A DNA stretch of 64,000 bases, taken from assembly GCA_035715725.1 (NCBI GenBank), contig DASTKT010000007.1:7593-71592 (forward strand), in the 5' to 3' direction. Under the pieces are notes generated by a model that was not told the origin of the DNA, ran no database searches, and saw nothing but the letters and a program-made list of their open reading frames with translations. Position 1 is the first letter of the stretch, and each line of letters begins with the position of its first letter. The DNA comes from JADGGV01 sp035715725. Lineage in GTDB: Bacteria > Gemmatimonadota > Gemmatimonadetes > Longimicrobiales > RSA9. The position numbers and the translations under genes were made by a program. This document shows positions 9,984 through 18,620 of the stretch, one piece after another.

Positions 9984-11357
9984 ATGACTCGACCGATCCG
10001 TATCGCATCCGGGCAGGGCTTCTGGGGGGACCGGTTGGACGCGCCCATCGAGCAGGTGCGGCGCGGACCGATCGACTACCTGATGCTCGACTACCTGGCC
10101 GAGGTCACCATGTCGATCCTGCAGAAGCAGCGGTCGCGGAACCCGGCCGAGGGCTACGCGCGGGACTTCGTCCCGCTCATGGCGGAGATCCTCCCCGACA
10201 TCGTCGAGCAGAAGATCCGCGTGCTGGCGAACGCCGGCGGCGTCAACATCGCCGCGGCGCGCGACGGCGTGCTGGCGGAGGCGCGCAAGCGCGGCCTCGG
10301 CGGCCGCGTGCGCGTGGGCGCCGTCTTCGGCGACGACATCCTGGAGCGCCTGCCGGAGTTGATCGCGCGCGGCCACGAGCTCCGCAACATGGACACCGGC
10401 GAGCCGCTCGCCGCCGTCCTCGACCGGGTCGAGAGCGCGAACGCATACATCGGCGCCGGTCCCATGCTCGAGGCGCTCCGGCGCGACGCGGACATCGTCA
10501 TCACCGGCCGCTCGACCGACACCGCGCTGACGTACGCGCCCATGATCCACGCCTTCGGCTGGTCCGCCGACGACTGGGACCATCTCGCTGCGGGCGTCGT
10601 CGCCGGCCACATCAACGAGTGCGGCGCGCAGGCCACGGGCGGGAACTTCCTCGGCGACTGGGAGCACGTCCCCGACCTCGCCGGCGTCGGCTTCCCCATC
10701 ATCGAGGCCGACCGCGACGGCAGCTTCGTCGTCACGAAGCACCAGGGCACGGGCGGCCTCGTGAGTGTGGCCACCGTGACCGAGCAGCTCGTCTACGAGA
10801 TGGGCGATCCCCGGGAGTACATCACGCCGGACGTCATCGCCGACTTCACCACGATCCGGCTCGCGCAGGAAGGTCCCGACCGGGTGCGCGTCAGCGGGGT
10901 CAAGGGGCGGCCGCGCACCGACAAGCTCAAGGTCTCGATCGCGTACCAGGCCGGCTGGAAGGCCGTCGGCACGCTCGTCTACGCCTGGCCCGACGCCGTG
11001 GAGAAGGCCCGCGCCGCGGACCGGATCCTGCGGCAGCGGCTCGAGCGGCTGGGCCTCCGCTTCGACGAGGTTCGCACGGAATTCGTCGGCTGGAACGCGA
11101 CGCACGGCCCGCTCGCCGGCCCACCCCCGAGGGACCTCGCCGAGGTCCAGCTCCGGGTCGCCGTGCGTGGGCCGGACCGGGCGGCGGTCGAGCGCTTCGG
11201 CCGCGAGATCGCGCCGCTCATCCTCACCGGGCCGCCCTCCGTCACCGGCTTCGCCGGCGGCCGCCCGCGGCCGGAGCAGGTTGTCGCCTTCTGGCCGGCG
11301 CTCATCGACCGGAGCGAGATCGAGCCGAACCTGCGGGTGGAGGTCACGGAAGCATGA
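9984..11357 (+). CDS. AtuA family protein (DUF1446), acyclic terpene utilisation-like
   Basis: A 457-residue protein of the AtuA/DUF1446 family, recognised from the IRIASGQGFWGD start, the LANAGGVNI block, the VITGRSTDTALTYAPMIHAFGW segment and the GGNFLGDWEHVPDLAGVGFPI segment. AtuA is required for citronellol/geraniol degradation in Pseudomonas, but its biochemical reaction is not established. In that protein the family core is followed by a C-terminal domain, which here is a separate gene overlapping by ATGA at 11354. It is preceded by a probable promoter at 9919. The carboxylase beta at 6615 and hydratase at 11698 complete a Liu/Atu-like context. Confidence 0.88.
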   Translation: MTRPIRIASGQGFWGDRLDAPIEQVRRGPIDYLMLDYLAEVTMSILQKQRSRNPAEGYARDFVPLMAEILPDIVEQKIRVLANAGGVNIAAARDGVLAEARKRGLGGRVRVGAVFGDDILERLPELIARGHELRNMDTGEPLAAVLDRVESANAYIGAGPMLEALRRDADIVITGRSTDTALTYAPMIHAFGWSADDWDHLAAGVVAGHINECGAQATGGNFLGDWEHVPDLAGVGFPIIEADRDGSFVVTKHQGTGGLVSVATVTEQLVYEMGDPREYITPDVIADFTTIRLAQEGPDRVRVSGVKGRPRTDKLKVSIAYQAGWKAVGTLVYAWPDAVEKARAADRILRQRLERLGLRFDEVRTEFVGWNATHGPLAGPPPRDLAEVQLRVAVRGPDRAAVERFGREIAPLILTGPPSVTGFAGGRPRPEQVVAFWPALIDRSEIEPNLRVEVTEA

Positions 11358-11701
11358 GCGCGAGAGTCCAGCTCCTCCGCCTGGCCCACGCCCGCTCCGG
11401 CGACAAGGGCGACACCGTGAACGTCGGCGTCATCGCCCGCCGGCCGGAGTGGTACCCGCTCCTCGTCGAGCGGCTCACCCCCGAGCGCGTCCGCGAGCAC
11501 TTCGGCCCGGCGGTGAAGGGAAGCATCCAGCGCTTCGAGCTGCCGAACCTGAATGCGCTCAACTTCCTGCTGCACGAGGCGCTCGGCGGCGGCGGCACGG
11601 TCTCGCTCATGACCGACGCGCAGGGAAAGACGTTCTCGTCCGCCATGCTGCGCATGATGATCGACGTCCCCGAGGACGTCGCGCGCGAGGTGTCGGGGTG
11701 A
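11354..11701 (+). CDS. AtuA C-terminal-domain-like small protein
   Basis: A 115-residue protein starting in the ATGA overlap with the AtuA-family gene. It matches the domain usually fused to the end of AtuA: a start with LAHARSGDKGDTVNVGVIARRPEWYPLL, then VKGSIQRFELPNLNALNFLLHEALGGGG. The gene order strongly implies it is the second half of a split AtuA acting as a complex. No catalytic residues can be assigned. It ends in the GTGA overlap with the next gene, so all three genes are likely translationally coupled. Confidence 0.82.
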   Translation: MSARVQLLRLAHARSGDKGDTVNVGVIARRPEWYPLLVERLTPERVREHFGPAVKGSIQRFELPNLNALNFLLHEALGGGGTVSLMTDAQGKTFSSAMLRMMIDVPEDVAREVSG

Positions 11702-12480
11702 GCGGCGCCGGCCTGGAGCGGCTCGTCTACGACGTCGCGGATGGCGTCGCCGCCGTCACGCTGAACCGGCCGGAGAAGCGCAACGCGCTGGACGCCCGCA
11801 CCGTCGAGGAGCTCCGGCGCGTGCTCGGCGACGCGGCGGCCGACCCCGCCGTCCGCGTCGTCCTGCTCCGCGGCGCCGGCCCGGACTTCTGCTCCGGCGC
11901 CGACCTCTCGGAGCTCGAGAAGATCGCCCGCGGCGGCGGCCCGATCGAGAACCTGGCGGACGCCGCGGCGCTCGGCGAGCTCCTCGTCGCCATGCGCCGG
12001 CACCCGAAGCCGATCGTGGCCGCCGTGCATGGGCACGCGTTCGCCGGCGGCGCGGGCCTGGCCACCGCGTGCGACATCGTGCTCGCCGCCGATGACGCCG
12101 TCTTCGGCTACCCCGAGGTCCGGCTCGGCTTCGTGCCAGCCATGGTCATGGCCATCCTGCGGCGGACGTCCAGCGAGAAGGTCGCCTTCGAGCTCGCGGC
12201 CCGCGGCGAGCGCATCTCCGCGGCCGAGGCGCAGCGCGTCGGGCTGGTCAACCGCCTGTACGCGGCCGCCACGCTCCAGGCCGATGCGCTGGAGTACGCC
12301 CGCGACCTGGCCGGCCGCTCGGCGTCCGCGCTGCTGCTGATCAAGCGGCTCCTCTACGGCATGGACGGGATGGGCTTCGAGGACGCCATCGCCCGCGGCG
12401 CCGAGGTGAACGCGCTGGCCCGCGCCACGGAGGACTGCCAGGCCGGCGTGCGCCGCTTCCTCGACAGCCGCCGCCGCTGA
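11698..12480 (+). CDS. enoyl-CoA hydratase/isomerase family, methylglutaconyl-CoA hydratase-like
   Basis: A 260-residue crotonase-fold protein with a GTG start overlapping the upstream stop. The oxyanion-hole regions GADFCSGADLSEL-like and HAFAGGAGLATACD are present. The first general catalytic Glu of mitochondrial-type hydratase is a Gly here, while the second is kept in YPEVRLGFVPAMV. This arrangement (GGxGLxxACD ... EVRLGxxPA) is typical of the methylglutaconyl-CoA and isohexenylglutaconyl-CoA hydratases (LiuC/AtuE, AUH). Together with the carboxylase beta at 6615 and AtuA genes it suggests the step after methylcrotonyl-type carboxylation in leucine or terpenoid breakdown. Confidence 0.85.
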   Translation: MSGAGLERLVYDVADGVAAVTLNRPEKRNALDARTVEELRRVLGDAAADPAVRVVLLRGAGPDFCSGADLSELEKIARGGGPIENLADAAALGELLVAMRRHPKPIVAAVHGHAFAGGAGLATACDIVLAADDAVFGYPEVRLGFVPAMVMAILRRTSSEKVAFELAARGERISAAEAQRVGLVNRLYAAATLQADALEYARDLAGRSASALLLIKRLLYGMDGMGFEDAIARGAEVNALARATEDCQAGVRRFLDSRRR

Positions 12481-12671
12481 TGGGGCTGTTCCGTCCCTCC
12501 CGTGAGCCGTACGGGCCGGACCCCTACCTCTACTGGAAGATGCTGTGCTTCACGCTCGGCGCTGGCTTCGGCCTCGCCGCGATGATCAGCGGCATCGACT
12601 GGCTCATCTTCCCCGCCGTCGCGATCCTGGCCGTCGGGATCGGACTCCGCTTCCTCCGGCGCAAGGAATGA
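12480..12671 (+). CDS. small two-helix membrane protein, unknown
   Basis: A 63-residue protein whose ATG overlaps the previous TGA and whose own stop overlaps the next ATG. Two hydrophobic segments (about residues 20-37 and 40-56) are followed by a basic RFLRRKE tail, suggesting an inner-membrane hairpin with its ends in the cytoplasm. The N-terminus is Pro/Tyr-rich (SREPYGPDPYLYWK). I do not recognise a family. Conservation of this overlap in other genomes would support it as a real gene. Confidence 0.65.
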   Translation: MGLFRPSREPYGPDPYLYWKMLCFTLGAGFGLAAMISGIDWLIFPAVAILAVGIGLRFLRRKE

Positions 12672-13603
12672 CCGCCCCGCCGCCAGCGCCCGACCTCCCC
12701 CCCGGGGAGCTCGTCGACGTCGGCGGCCGCCATCTGTTCGTGCGCTGCGCCGGCGCCGGCACGCCGACCGTGATCCTCCTCGGCGGCACCGGCGGCTTCT
12801 CGCCGACCTGGGCGCTCGTCCAGCCGCACGTCGCCGCCCTCACGCGCGTCTGCAGCTACGACCGCGCCGGCTACGGACGCAGCGACCCGCTCCCCGAGGG
12901 GATCGACCCCACCGCCGACGCCGCCGAGCGCGACCTCCACGCGCTCCTGCACGCCCGCGGCATCCCCGGGCCCTACGTCCTCGTCGCCCACGCGCTGGCA
13001 AGCTTCCCCGCGCGCCTCTTCGCCGCCCGGCACGCCGACGAGGTGGCCGGCCTCGTCCTCCTCGACCCGAGCCACGAGGACGAGTGGACGGACCGTTTCC
13101 CGCCCGAGCACCGGCGCGGCCTCGGCCTCGTGTACCGCATGGTCGGCCTCGTCGCGGCGCTGGCCCACGTCGGCATCCCGCAGGCCATGGCCCGGCTGCG
13201 CCCGCCGGCGAACCTGCGCCGCCTCCCGCCGGACGCCCGCGCCGAGGCGCTCACCGCGCTCCGCCCCCGAACGCTCCGTACCGTGGCCGCGGAGTTCCGG
13301 CACGCGGAGGCCGGCGCCGCGCAGGTCCGCGCGGAGGCCCGCCCGTTCGGTGCGCTTCCGGTCGTCGTCGTCATGCGCGGCCGCCCCGAGCGGCGCCCGC
13401 CCGGCGTGTCCCGGCAGGTCGGCGCCCGGATCGACGAGGTCAACGCCCGGGCGCAGGCCGAGCTCGCCGCCACCTCCAGCGCCGGCCGGCTCGTCACCGC
13501 GCCCGCGGCCGGCCGCGACATCCCGCTGGAGGCGCCCGAGATCGTCGTCGAGGCGATCCGCGAGGTGGTCGAGGCGGCACGCACCGGCCGCGCTCCGGGG
13601 TGA
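12668..13603 (+). CDS. alpha/beta-hydrolase-fold protein, probable pseudoenzyme
   Basis: A 311-residue protein with clear alpha/beta-hydrolase architecture: an oxyanion region LLGGTGGFSPTW, YDRAGYGRSDP, then VAGLVLLDPSHEDEW and VVEAIREVVEA at the end. The nucleophile elbow normally written GHSxGG reads VAHALAS here, with Ala109 in place of the catalytic Ser. The C-terminal stretch normally containing the catalytic His (GHxIPL) reads AAGRDIPL, with Arg283 in place of His. Both were checked in the DNA (GCG at 12992-12994, CGC at 13514-13516). The frame is intact, so this looks like a maintained non-catalytic relative. It starts in an ATGA overlap. A binding or regulatory role is inference. Confidence 0.85.
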   Translation: MTAPPPAPDLPPGELVDVGGRHLFVRCAGAGTPTVILLGGTGGFSPTWALVQPHVAALTRVCSYDRAGYGRSDPLPEGIDPTADAAERDLHALLHARGIPGPYVLVAHALASFPARLFAARHADEVAGLVLLDPSHEDEWTDRFPPEHRRGLGLVYRMVGLVAALAHVGIPQAMARLRPPANLRRLPPDARAEALTALRPRTLRTVAAEFRHAEAGAAQVRAEARPFGALPVVVVMRGRPERRPPGVSRQVGARIDEVNARAQAELAATSSAGRLVTAPAAGRDIPLEAPEIVVEAIREVVEAARTGRAPG

Positions 13604-13742
13604 CCCGCCGGCTCCTGCCCCGGCGTCCTGTGCGCGCCGCGGATCCGGCCCGACCTCCCACTGCCGGCCCGCCGCGCCATGGACACGCCCTTCCGCGCCC
13701 GACACCCTCCGGACCCATCCCACCCGCGCTCCGGAGGCGACG

Positions 13743-15344
13743 ATGCCAGCCCTCGACGACGCCCGCGCCGTGCTCCGCCGCCACTTCGGCTACCCGGACT
13801 TCCGCGGCGCACAGGCCGACGCGGTCTCGGCCGTCCTCGACCACAAGGACGTCCTCGTCCTGATGCCGACCGGGGGCGGCAAGAGCCTCTGCTACCAGGT
13901 GCCATCCCAGCTCCTGCCGGGTATAACGCTCGTGGTGTCGCCGCTCATCTCGCTCATGAAGGACCAGGTCGACGCCCTCGAGGCGGCCGGCATCCGCGCC
14001 ACGTTCGTCAACTCGACGCTGGTTCCCGCCGAGGCCGACGCCCGCCTCGCGCGGGTCGAGTCCGGGGACGTGCGACTGCTCTACGTCGCGCCGGAGCGCT
14101 TCGACTCGCCGCGCTTTCGCGAGCGGCTGCAGCGGGTCCGCGTCTCGCTCCTCGCCGTGGACGAGGCGCACTGCATCTCGCAGTGGGGGCATGACTTCCG
14201 GCCGGCGTACCGGCGACTGGGAGCGGTCCGGGAGGCGCTCCGCTGTCCGGTCATCGCCCTGACCGCCACGGCGCCGCCCGAGGTGCGCCGGGACATCGCG
14301 CGACAGCTCCGGCTGCGGGATCCGGTCGTCCTGGTGCGCGGCTTCGACCGGCCGAACCTGGCGTGGCACGTCGTCGCGGCCACGGACGAGCTGGATCGCG
14401 ACCGGTCGCTGCTCGCGCTGCTCCGCCGGGTGCCGCCGGACGGGGTGGCCATCGTCTACGCGAGCACCCGCAAGCGGGTGGACGGCGTGGCCGACCTCCT
14501 GAACCGGGCGGGCGTGCCGGCCGCGGCGTACCATGCGGGCGCGGGCGGGTCGGAACGGCAGCGCCTGCAGGACGCCTTCATCGAGGGGAGGATCGGCGTC
14601 GTCGTCGCCACGAACGCGTTCGGCATGGGCATCGACAAGCCGAACGTGCGGCTGGTCGTGCACCACGGGGCCCCGGCCTCGCTCGAGGCGTACTACCAGG
14701 AGGCGGGACGCGCCGGGCGGGACGGCGGCCCCGCGACCTGCGTGCTGGTCCACCACGAGCGGGACCGCCGGACGCACGAGTTCCTGATTGGCCAGTCGCT
14801 GCCGTCGCGGGAGGTGGTCCAGGGCGTGCATGCGGCGCTCCTCGCCGCGGCCGACGCGAACGGCGCCGCGCGCCTGCCCGCCGACGAGATCGCGCGGCGC
14901 ACGCCCGGCGCGCGCGGCGCTCAGCAGGTGGAAGCGGCCCTGCGCCTGCTCGCCGACGCGGGCGCAATCCGCGCCGAGCGGCCGGGTACGACCGGCGCGT
15001 GGGTGGTCGAGGAGCCGGTGCCGGCCGTCGATTGGCGGGCGCTGGACCGGCGGCGCCGGGGCGAGCAGCTCCGGCTCCTCCAGGTCGAGGCCTATGCCCG
15101 AACCGGCTCGTGCCGCCGGGCGTTCGTCTTACGCTACTTCGGCGAGCGGCCGCCGGACCGGCGGTGCGGTGGCTGCGACCGGTGCCTCGGACCCGCCGGA
15201 CGCATCCTCCCGGCCGTCCGGCCGCCGCACCGCGCGCCGATCGCGGTCGGCGCCCGCCTGTGGGCGGCGCGGCTCCGAAAGGACGCGCCTCTTTCGGGAG
15301 ATGGCGCCGATACGTACCTTGTGCCGCCTATTGGCGGAAAATGA
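13743..15344 (+). CDS. recQ: RecQ family ATP-dependent DNA helicase
   Basis: A 533-residue superfamily 2 helicase. It has Walker A TGGGKSLCYQ (about residues 43-52), the DEAHCISQWGHDFRPAY Walker B/aromatic-rich loop, the ATNAFGMGIDKPNVR motif and the QEAGRAGRDG motif. The RecQ zinc-binding subdomain is visible as CRRAFVLRYFGE...CGGCDRC. No HRDC domain follows, and the protein ends shortly after a basic tail, so it is the short form. It unwinds DNA in recombination and repair. GGAGG sits 9 bases upstream of the ATG at 13743. Confidence 0.93.
   Translation: MPALDDARAVLRRHFGYPDFRGAQADAVSAVLDHKDVLVLMPTGGGKSLCYQVPSQLLPGITLVVSPLISLMKDQVDALEAAGIRATFVNSTLVPAEADARLARVESGDVRLLYVAPERFDSPRFRERLQRVRVSLLAVDEAHCISQWGHDFRPAYRRLGAVREALRCPVIALTATAPPEVRRDIARQLRLRDPVVLVRGFDRPNLAWHVVAATDELDRDRSLLALLRRVPPDGVAIVYASTRKRVDGVADLLNRAGVPAAAYHAGAGGSERQRLQDAFIEGRIGVVVATNAFGMGIDKPNVRLVVHHGAPASLEAYYQEAGRAGRDGGPATCVLVHHERDRRTHEFLIGQSLPSREVVQGVHAALLAAADANGAARLPADEIARRTPGARGAQQVEAALRLLADAGAIRAERPGTTGAWVVEEPVPAVDWRALDRRRRGEQLRLLQVEAYARTGSCRRAFVLRYFGERPPDRRCGGCDRCLGPAGRILPAVRPPHRAPIAVGARLWAARLRKDAPLSGDGADTYLVPPIGGK
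15292..15320 (+). promoter_or_regulatory. possible promoter of the acyl-CoA dehydrogenase gene
   Basis: TTTCGG at 15292-15297 and TACCTT at 15315-15320 are spaced by 17 bases, inside the 3' end of recQ and about 35 bases before the ATG at 15355. The -10 matches the TAnCTT pattern seen at other starts in this window; the -35 is weak. Confidence 0.3.
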
Positions 15345-15354
15345 CCGAGGTCCA

Positions 15355-16575
15355 ATGCTGCCTTACTTCACCGAAGAGCACGAGCGTTTCCGGAGCCGCA
15401 TCCGCGAGTTCGCGGAGGGCGAGATCGCGCCCGTCGCGAAGCAGGCCGACGAGGAGAGCCGCTTCCCCTGGGAGAACGTCCGCAAGATGGCCGACCTGGG
15501 CCTCTTCGGAGTAAACGTCCCGAGGGCGCTCGGCGGCCTCGGTCTCGACTACGTCAGCTACATTCTCGTCATCGAGGAGCTGGCGCGGATCGATGCCAGC
15601 CACGCCATCACGGTGAGCGCCCATTCGACGCTCGGCATGTCGCCGATCGTCAACTTCGGGACGGACGAGCAGAGGCGGCGCTACGTGCCGCTCCTGGCGC
15701 AGGGGAAGGTGCTCGGCGGCTTCGGCCTCACGGAGCCCGGCGCCGGCTCCGACGCCGGCGGCAGCCGCACCGTCGCCGTCCGCGCCGACGGTGGGTACCG
15801 CATCCGCGGCAGCAAGATCTTCATCACGCACGCCGGCGTCGGCGAGATCTTCGTCGTCACGGCCGTGACCGACCGGGCGCAGGGGGCCCGCGGGATCACG
15901 AGCTTCATCGTGACGAAGGAGACGACCGACCGCGCGGCCGCGGAGAAGGTCGGCGTCGGCCACGCCCCCGAGCTGGAGCCGTTCACCCCGGGCGTGCGCG
16001 CCGGCAAGAAGGAAGACAAGATGGGCTGGCGCGCCTCCGACACGCGCGAGCTGCTCCTCGACGACGCGCTCGTCGCCGAGGAGAGCCGGCTCGGCGCGGA
16101 GGGTGAAGGCTTCATCAACTTCATGAAGACGCTGGACGCCGGCCGCATCGGCATCGGCGCGCTCTCCCTCGGCCTCGCGCAGGGCGCGTTCGACGAGGCC
16201 GTCAAGTTCGTCGCCGCCCGCCGCCAGTTCGGCCGGGCGCTCAGTGAGTTTCAGGGAATCCAGTTCAGCCTGGCCGAGATGGCCACCGAGATCACCGCCG
16301 CCCGCCACCTCGTCTACCACGCCGCGTGGCTGAAGGAGCGAGGCGAGCCCTACACGCAGGCCGCCTCGATGGCCAAGCTCTACGCCAGTGAGGCCGCCAT
16401 GCGGATCACGACGCGTGCGGTGCAGCTCCTCGGTGGCTACGGCTACACCAACGACTATCCGGTCGAACGCATGATGCGCGACGCCAAGATCTGCGAGATC
16501 GGCGAGGGGACGAGCGAGATCCAGAAGCTGGTGATCGCTCGTCAGATCCTTCGCGCCGCGGCAGGCGACGCGTGA
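15355..16575 (+). CDS. acyl-CoA dehydrogenase
   Basis: A 406-residue flavoprotein. FAD and substrate motifs are present: GFGLTEPGAGSDAGG, the GRALSEFQGIQF block, LLGGYGYTNDYPVERMMRD, and EIGEGTSEIQ. The last provides the catalytic Glu in the short-chain/branched-chain position (EGT); isovaleryl-CoA dehydrogenase uses a different Glu. It removes hydrogens at C2-C3 of an acyl-CoA and passes electrons to ETF. A loop around APELEPFTPGVRAGKKEDKMGWR is longer than in many members. The position near the mutase and carboxylase genes fits branched-chain or short-chain acyl-CoA oxidation. It starts 10 bases after recQ. Confidence 0.93.
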   Translation: MLPYFTEEHERFRSRIREFAEGEIAPVAKQADEESRFPWENVRKMADLGLFGVNVPRALGGLGLDYVSYILVIEELARIDASHAITVSAHSTLGMSPIVNFGTDEQRRRYVPLLAQGKVLGGFGLTEPGAGSDAGGSRTVAVRADGGYRIRGSKIFITHAGVGEIFVVTAVTDRAQGARGITSFIVTKETTDRAAAEKVGVGHAPELEPFTPGVRAGKKEDKMGWRASDTRELLLDDALVAEESRLGAEGEGFINFMKTLDAGRIGIGALSLGLAQGAFDEAVKFVAARRQFGRALSEFQGIQFSLAEMATEITAARHLVYHAAWLKERGEPYTQAASMAKLYASEAAMRITTRAVQLLGGYGYTNDYPVERMMRDAKICEIGEGTSEIQKLVIARQILRAAAGDA

Positions 16576-16603
16576 CGCGGCGGCCGGGTCCGCGCACAAT
16601 GGA

Positions 16604-18127
16604 ATGAAGAGAGAGATTCTGATTTCGGCCGCGTCGCACGAGACGCGCGTGGCCATCCTCGAGGACGATGTCCTCGTCGAAGTCATGGTGGACCGTGCCG
16701 ATGCGGAACGAATCGTCGGCGACATCTACCTCGGCCAGGTCCAGGCCGTCCTCCCCGGCATCCAGGCCGCCTTCGTCGACATCGGCACGGAGAAGGCCGC
16801 GTTCCTCCACGTCTCCGACGTCGCCAAGGACGAGACGGAGGAGGACGAGGAGGAGGACGAGGCCGCCCGCGAGAACCGGCGCTACCCGCCCATCCAGGAG
16901 CTCGTCGAGAAGGGCGAGCGCCTCATGGTGCAGGTCTCGAAGGAGCCCATCTCCACCAAGGGGCCGCGCGTCACCACCCACATCTCGCTCCCGGGCCGCT
17001 TCCTGGTCTACATGCCGGGGTCGAGCCATATCGGCGTCTCGCGCAAGATCGGCGACCGCGAGGAGCGCTCGCGGCTCCGTGGCCTGGCCAAGGATGTGGT
17101 GCCGGATGACGCCGGTGGCGTCATCATCCGCACGGTCGGCGAGGAGCTGACGAAGGAGGTCTTCGAGCGCGAGTTCAAGACGCTCCACGGCACCTGGAAG
17201 AAGATCCAGCGCCGCGCCAAGGGGGCCAAGCCACCGGCCCTCATCCACCGCGAGGCCAAGCTCACCAGCGGCATCATCCGCGACGTCTTCACCGAGAAGG
17301 TCGACGCCCTCTGGATCGACAACAAGGACGTCTACAACGAGGTGAAACAGTACCTCCAGGGCGTCGATCCGGAGCTCATCGACCGCGTCAAGCTCTACAC
17401 CGACCCGCTCCCGCTCTTCGACAAGTTCGGCGTCGAGGACGCGATCCGGGAGGCGTTCCAGCGGCGCGTGGACCTGCCCTCCGGCGGCTACATCATCATC
17501 GAGCCGACCGAGGCGCTCGTCTCCATCGACGTCAACACCGGCCGCTACACGGGCAAGAAGGACCCGGAGAAGACGATCCTCCGCACCAACCTCGACGCCG
17601 CTCGCGAGGTCGCGCGCCAGGTCCGCCTCCGCGACGTCGGCGGCATCATCGTCGTGGACTTCATCGACATGGAGACCCGCGCGAACCAGGAGAAGGTGCT
17701 CCAGGAGCTCCGCACCTATCTGGCGCGGGACCGCGCGCGCACGCGCGCCTTCCAGGTCTCCGAGCTCGGGCTGGTCGAGATGACTCGCCAGCGCGTTCGC
17801 CCCTCGCTGTTCTACTCCCTCACGGAGCCCTGCTCGCACTGCGGCGGGACCGGCCGCGTCTTCTCTCCCGAGACCGTCGTCGGCCGCATCGAGCGCGCCG
17901 TCCGCCGCGCCGCCGCCGAGGGCGCCGAGAAGCGCATGAACATCCGCGCCCACCCGCAGGTCGCCCTCTACATCCTGGAGGAGCAGCCCGACTTCCTCCA
18001 GCGCCTCGAGCGCAGCTACCGGATCCAGCTCGACATTCGCGACGATCCCCTCATGCGGCAGGACGAGTTCCGCCTCCTCTCCGGGCCCGCCGAGACGGAC
18101 GTCACGCTCCGGTACGCCCTGGGCTGA
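16604..18127 (+). CDS. rng: ribonuclease E/G family endoribonuclease
   Basis: A 507-residue RNase G-like protein. It has an N-terminal S1 RNA-binding domain (residues about 35-140) interrupted by a very acidic insert (ETEEDEEEDE), the GVSRKI segment, the RNase H-like domain, the catalytic DNase I-like block around VSIDVNTG and VVDFIDM with the metal-binding Asp residues, and the Zn-link CSHCGGTG. It would process rRNA and decay mRNA. The size matches RNase G (about 490), with no long degradosome scaffold tail of RNase E. The ATG at 16604 is taken because MKREILISAA is the normal family start. Confidence 0.92.
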   Translation: MKREILISAASHETRVAILEDDVLVEVMVDRADAERIVGDIYLGQVQAVLPGIQAAFVDIGTEKAAFLHVSDVAKDETEEDEEEDEAARENRRYPPIQELVEKGERLMVQVSKEPISTKGPRVTTHISLPGRFLVYMPGSSHIGVSRKIGDREERSRLRGLAKDVVPDDAGGVIIRTVGEELTKEVFEREFKTLHGTWKKIQRRAKGAKPPALIHREAKLTSGIIRDVFTEKVDALWIDNKDVYNEVKQYLQGVDPELIDRVKLYTDPLPLFDKFGVEDAIREAFQRRVDLPSGGYIIIEPTEALVSIDVNTGRYTGKKDPEKTILRTNLDAAREVARQVRLRDVGGIIVVDFIDMETRANQEKVLQELRTYLARDRARTRAFQVSELGLVEMTRQRVRPSLFYSLTEPCSHCGGTGRVFSPETVVGRIERAVRRAAAEGAEKRMNIRAHPQVALYILEEQPDFLQRLERSYRIQLDIRDDPLMRQDEFRLLSGPAETDVTLRYALG

Positions 18128-18201
18128 GCGCTCCCGCAACGCTTGGTGTGCTTCGTGCATCAGCCGTCGGCATCGCGTGGTCGATTTTCCCCGAGGTGCC
18201 G

Positions 18202-18381
18202 ATGGCCGCTCCCCCCAACGAGCCCGCGAGGGACCGCGACGCCGTGCTGCTCGACAGCCTGCTCGCCGTCGCCGCCGTGGCCCGTGACACCGAACGCCGC
18301 GGTCGACGGCACCACCGCCGCATCCCGCTCTGGCGCCGCATCCTCCGCTTCGGGCGCCAGCTCTGGCCCACCGTCGGCTGA
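18202..18381 (+). CDS. small basic hypothetical protein
   Basis: A possible 59-residue protein starting at the ATG at 18202 with GAGGTG five bases upstream; the same frame also has an ATG at 18148. It begins Ala/Pro-rich, then DAVLLDSLLAVAAVARDTERRG, and ends in a strongly basic, Trp-containing tail (RRRHHRR...LWRRILRFGRQLWP type). I recognise no family. The coding case is weak, and it could be a chance open frame. Confidence 0.35.
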   Translation: MAAPPNEPARDRDAVLLDSLLAVAAVARDTERRGRRHHRRIPLWRRILRFGRQLWPTVG

Positions 18382-18620
18382 CCTACCTCCGCCCGCTCGC
18401 GCGTTCATCTTGGGTTCCGGACGTCGCACCGGGGTGAACCCGCCCGGCGCACTTCCTGCACCGAGGATCCTCGCGCGGCCGGCCAACGCCCGCCGCCTCG
18501 AGTCGGGAACTCCACCCTCGATGCCCGGATTTCCGCGAAAGAGCCGCCTTCCAACGGCCAGCACGGCCGGAGGCGCCGGCTCCGTGACCCTTCGACTTCG
18601 GGCGCAGCCGAGGCAGCCCC

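Noticed and set aside
13604..13742. Possible small gene before recQ
   Set aside because: The open frame starting at 13679 is a low-complexity Pro/Arg frame, continues into recQ out of frame and has no ribosome-binding site.
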